64,000 bases of DNA from Ashinkailepas kermadecensis. Lineage: Eukaryota; Arthropoda; Thecostraca; Neolepadidae. The translations under genes were made by a program, and so were the position numbers. The notes under the pieces are model-generated. The model saw only the letters and a list, made by a program, of their open reading frames with translations. It had not been told where the DNA came from and did not search any database. Below, one piece after another: positions 61,377-64,000 of the stretch (the first letter of the stretch is position 1; each line of letters starts with the position of its first letter). Where the stretch lies: positions 58,812-122,811 of the forward strand of contig JAOTOM010002893.1 in the NCBI GenBank assembly GCA_034440615.1, given 5' to 3'.

Positions 61377-62406
61377 TTAGCGCGAAGGGTCGCTGTTAGC
61401 TACGGCGGCAGTGCAGGCCACATCCTCGCTGTTGAGCAGAGTCGCCACCACCTGGTGTGATGCCGGCGTAGCTACGTCAGCACCTCCGTCGTTCAGCCCC
61501 CCCCCCTCCAGGTGGGTGACTGCGACGCCGCGTGGCATAAGCGCTGGGAAGGCATTCATCGCGTAGTGCATTGGACTCTTGACCAACCACTGGCCATCTG
61601 CGTCAACGATGAGTGGTGAGTCGGCGAAATTTACCGGCTAGTTGAGGCCGCCCGCCTGGCCAAGCTCGACGTTCCAGTCCACCCAGCCGCCGACCCAGAT
61701 GCTGAGGTCATCGATGATGTTGTCGGCACGCGTCTCGGCGCCAGCCCAACTGCCCAGCGACACCGTACGTGAGTGAGCGAGTTGAAGCCCTCGCACGTGT
61801 CGGTGGCCAACAGCAGACGATTGGTCAGGTGCCGGTGCGTTTCGGACAGCACATTGGCCGACGTGTCGCCTCCGCGGCGCCAGCGCACGGCAATCTGCTA
61901 TCAGTCAGAGCCCAGTGAGCAATCTGCTCATCGTCCGGCACGTGCATGCACATCATACACGCGCGATGGTACGCGTATGACTGGGTCGAGAAGTCGACTC
62001 TACCGTTTGGAACACGACTCAGGTTGTACCGGATTTCGTTCAGGGCAGGGTGGGCGCGCGCCGGCCGCTTCTGCACGTCCGTGGGCAGACTGTTGACGTT
62101 GACGTCGGCCGAGTCTGTGGGCGCTGGCCGAGTCGATGAAGGCGCCACCGAAGCCGTTGATCGTCTGGTGGATTTCAGCGCACAATCGTTCAGCAGCGCT
62201 GAGGCGGGTGGCGGAGCTGGATATTCCGGTGTCGGGCGCGGGACGTCATCGCCGCTAGGTGGCGGCAGCCTCGGCGGCGTGGTGTAATAGGTGGCGCTGC
62301 GGACGGACACGACGCTGCCGTACTCGAACTGGAGCGGTGAGCAAGGATCGGCGGCGGCGGTCGTCGTTGCCAGGGCGACACCGAGCTGTGTCGTGGCTGC
62401 CACCAT
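61377..62406 (-). pseudogene. Glucosylceramidase-like (GH30) pseudogene, internally deleted
   Basis: The minus-strand translation matches lysosomal acid beta-glucosidase, which cleaves glucosylceramide. In order: CSPLQFEYGSVVSVRSATYY, QTINGFGGAFIDSASA (another frame), NEIRYNLSRVPNGRVDFSTQ, SYAYHRA, PDDEQIAHWALTD; then, after a gap of about 180 residues relative to the family, SETHRHLTNRLLLATDTCEG, SLGSWAGAETRADNIIDDLS, VGGWVDWNVELG, a TAG stop at 61638-61640 and NFADSPLIVDADGQW, SPMHYAMNAFPALMPRG. The deleted part carries the acid/base glutamate. At the nucleophile site (SEAC in the human enzyme) this copy reads TDTC. At least two frameshifts, a stop and no introns suggest a retrocopy or a decayed duplicate. 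Confidence 0.8.
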
Positions 62407-62409
62407 CTC

Positions 62410-64000
62410 CAGCTATTCTGCACAGTGCTGCACGTCGATACGGTCTGTCCGCTCGGGTCGACCGCGTTTTGAGGACCCCAGTCGCCAGCGGCCGCCTTCC
62501 ACAAGGTTATCGAGCGGTTGTCACGTGATACCACACCGGCTGGAGAGACGGTGGGCCACGGAACTCGTGTAGTGGTGAAATGTTCTCAAAGCCATCTGCA
62601 TGATCATTGCAGCTAGGTTCGCGGCCAAGGTTGAAAAACTGGTGGAGCTTCATATTTTAAAGGGCCGCTGATCGAGAAGTCAAGTATGTACTTATTTCTA
62701 TCTGAAGAAGTTCTCAAGAAAAAAGTTATCTCCCCCACCCTAATGTTTAGATGGAACCAGATGAGACCAGCAAGAAAGGAACTGAGATCAATAAAAAATG
62801 AGTGAATCATGATACTGAAGTTCTCGTTCGAGCTCGTCGAGGAAGCTACGTTGGGTGTACGGGGGTGTGCGTTCAGAATATCTGCAGGCAGTCGACTTTT
62901 GAGTGCAGGCACAGTAATGTTTTAAGTTGTCTTGAAAATATTGGCGTGGTATGTCGCACAAATATTTTCTTTCGTGTAGCGGCTGCCATACGTGTCATGT
63001 GGAAGCTTGCAACCAGCACTCTTTCGACTATTTCGACGTGGTAAGACAAGGTTATCAACAAAGTGCATGTTTTTTTGGTGATTGGTATTAAAGTGAAACC
63101 ACCTGGAAAGTTCGACAATATAGGTGGCTGTCACTGTTGGAGTTGCAAACTCTTCTGAAAATATCGAACGGTGCTTTTCACGACGCTAGTATTTTCAAGG
63201 ATGACGTTTTTCCATGCATTGTCATAGGACTGAAGCATTTATAATACTAAGGTAGTGCTCAAGCATCATCATCTGTTAACATGACAGCTACACCTGTGAC
63301 ACCACTTGCAAATTTCAAACTTTTGGAGAATGCTCCCATGGCGAGGCTGGCTAGGACCGCGGAGTACCGATAAACCCTCCTAGCCGGTCCATAGCCTGCT
63401 GTGGCTCAAAACGTCGGCCTACTAAGCAGCAACTGTGGCAGCAACTTTTGCAGTGCTGTTTCAGTCTTTAGCGATATTTAGCCCGAATGTGCTGTGAAAA
63501 TCAGCATCAGGTCAGAAGTTCATAAATACCTCCAGGTGCCATGTGTGAATGCTACGCCAGGTGTGATCGGACCTTTTCGACTGTCGATATTGGTAGCATG
63601 ACCTCCACTGACATGGTATAACTTGATTCGTAAGCTTGGCACCACATGTTTTTATATCCGTCCGTCAGGGTTATCTTGTGTAGCTACCTCTGTTTCTGAG
63701 ATCTAGGGGATACTTCGCTTGCCCATCTCCGCCCTTTTTTGCTCATGGTCCCTCTCTACAGCGCGTATTAGGTTGAGCTCAAGTCCTCCAGAGGTTGCAT
63801 GCGGGGGTGCATCGCCCCCGCTTTGCTTGGATGACACGTCTATTTGGACATGCTCATCAGATCACCTATTACCCACTCTCGCAGTTTAACAGAGGGCACA
63901 CTCCGTCCCTCACCCCTCGCCGCTTCAGCTGCCCCCACCTCCTCCCGCCCCTCATACCTGGCGTCGTGCTGCAGTGGCATCCAATAATCGCCGCGGGCCC
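62410..64000. other. No gene seen
   Basis: Short open frames only. A phrase near 63345-63405 (GGACCGCGGAGTACCG, then CCGGTCCATAGCC) resembles one near 198-245 (GGGGCCGCGGAGTACACCG, then CGGATCATAGCC), suggesting a dispersed repeat at both window ends. No RNA gene recognised. Confidence 0.4.

Overview
This is a eukaryotic nuclear window, very probably from an arthropod and plausibly a crustacean. The protein-coding exons are GC-rich and separated by AT-rich introns with GT/AG borders. Clusters of the arthropod telomere motif TTAGG/CCTAA occur inside foldback repeats. Non-LTR retrotransposons, tRNA-derived SINEs, long-TIR DNA transposons, TA microsatellites and minisatellites make up most of the DNA. 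Most of the sequence is non-coding or repeat-derived, and only three intact-looking genes could be reconstructed. All exon models come from reading frames, splice consensus and intron phase alone.

Layout. (1) 1-12,200 is repeat territory: a decayed ~4.3-kb DNA transposon with ~450-bp inverted repeats (645-4950), a degenerate 21-bp periodic array (5240-6170), foldback elements carrying CCTAA clusters (6640-8330 and 10405-11365), and the RNase H/zinc-knuckle end of a LINE (11430-11986). (2) 14,500-19,900 holds a broken CR1-like LINE ended by a 2.5-kb TIR element, a SINE and a 57-bp minisatellite. (3) 20,391-28,390 (+) is a five-exon mTERF-family gene for a putative mitochondrial nucleic-acid-binding protein. 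(4) 29,558-30,755 holds SINEs and a 65-bp satellite. (5) 31,483-31,803 (-) is a RABIF/MSS4 homologue. (6) 35,790-39,660 holds a second CR1-like LINE and a ~1.3-kb foldback element with a SINE inside it. (7) 40,846-58,383 (+) is a ten-exon gene whose intron phases all match. It predicts an 846-aa protein with an extended Tudor domain, a helical (Armadillo-like) middle and a Schlafen AlbA_2-type domain. (8) 58,977-64,000 holds TA repeat, two SINEs with target-site duplications, a 76-bp minisatellite and a glucocerebrosidase-like (GH30) pseudogene on the minus strand.

The most notable observations concern the Tudor/Schlafen gene. The domain combination suggests a link to small-RNA (piRNA-type) biology. 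Three separate minisatellites in this one gene each span an exon-intron junction: two multiply a splice acceptor with the start of its exon, and one multiplies a splice donor with the end of its exon. Also notable are two SINE families with different tRNA heads but a shared central core, and foldback elements carrying interstitial telomere-type repeats.
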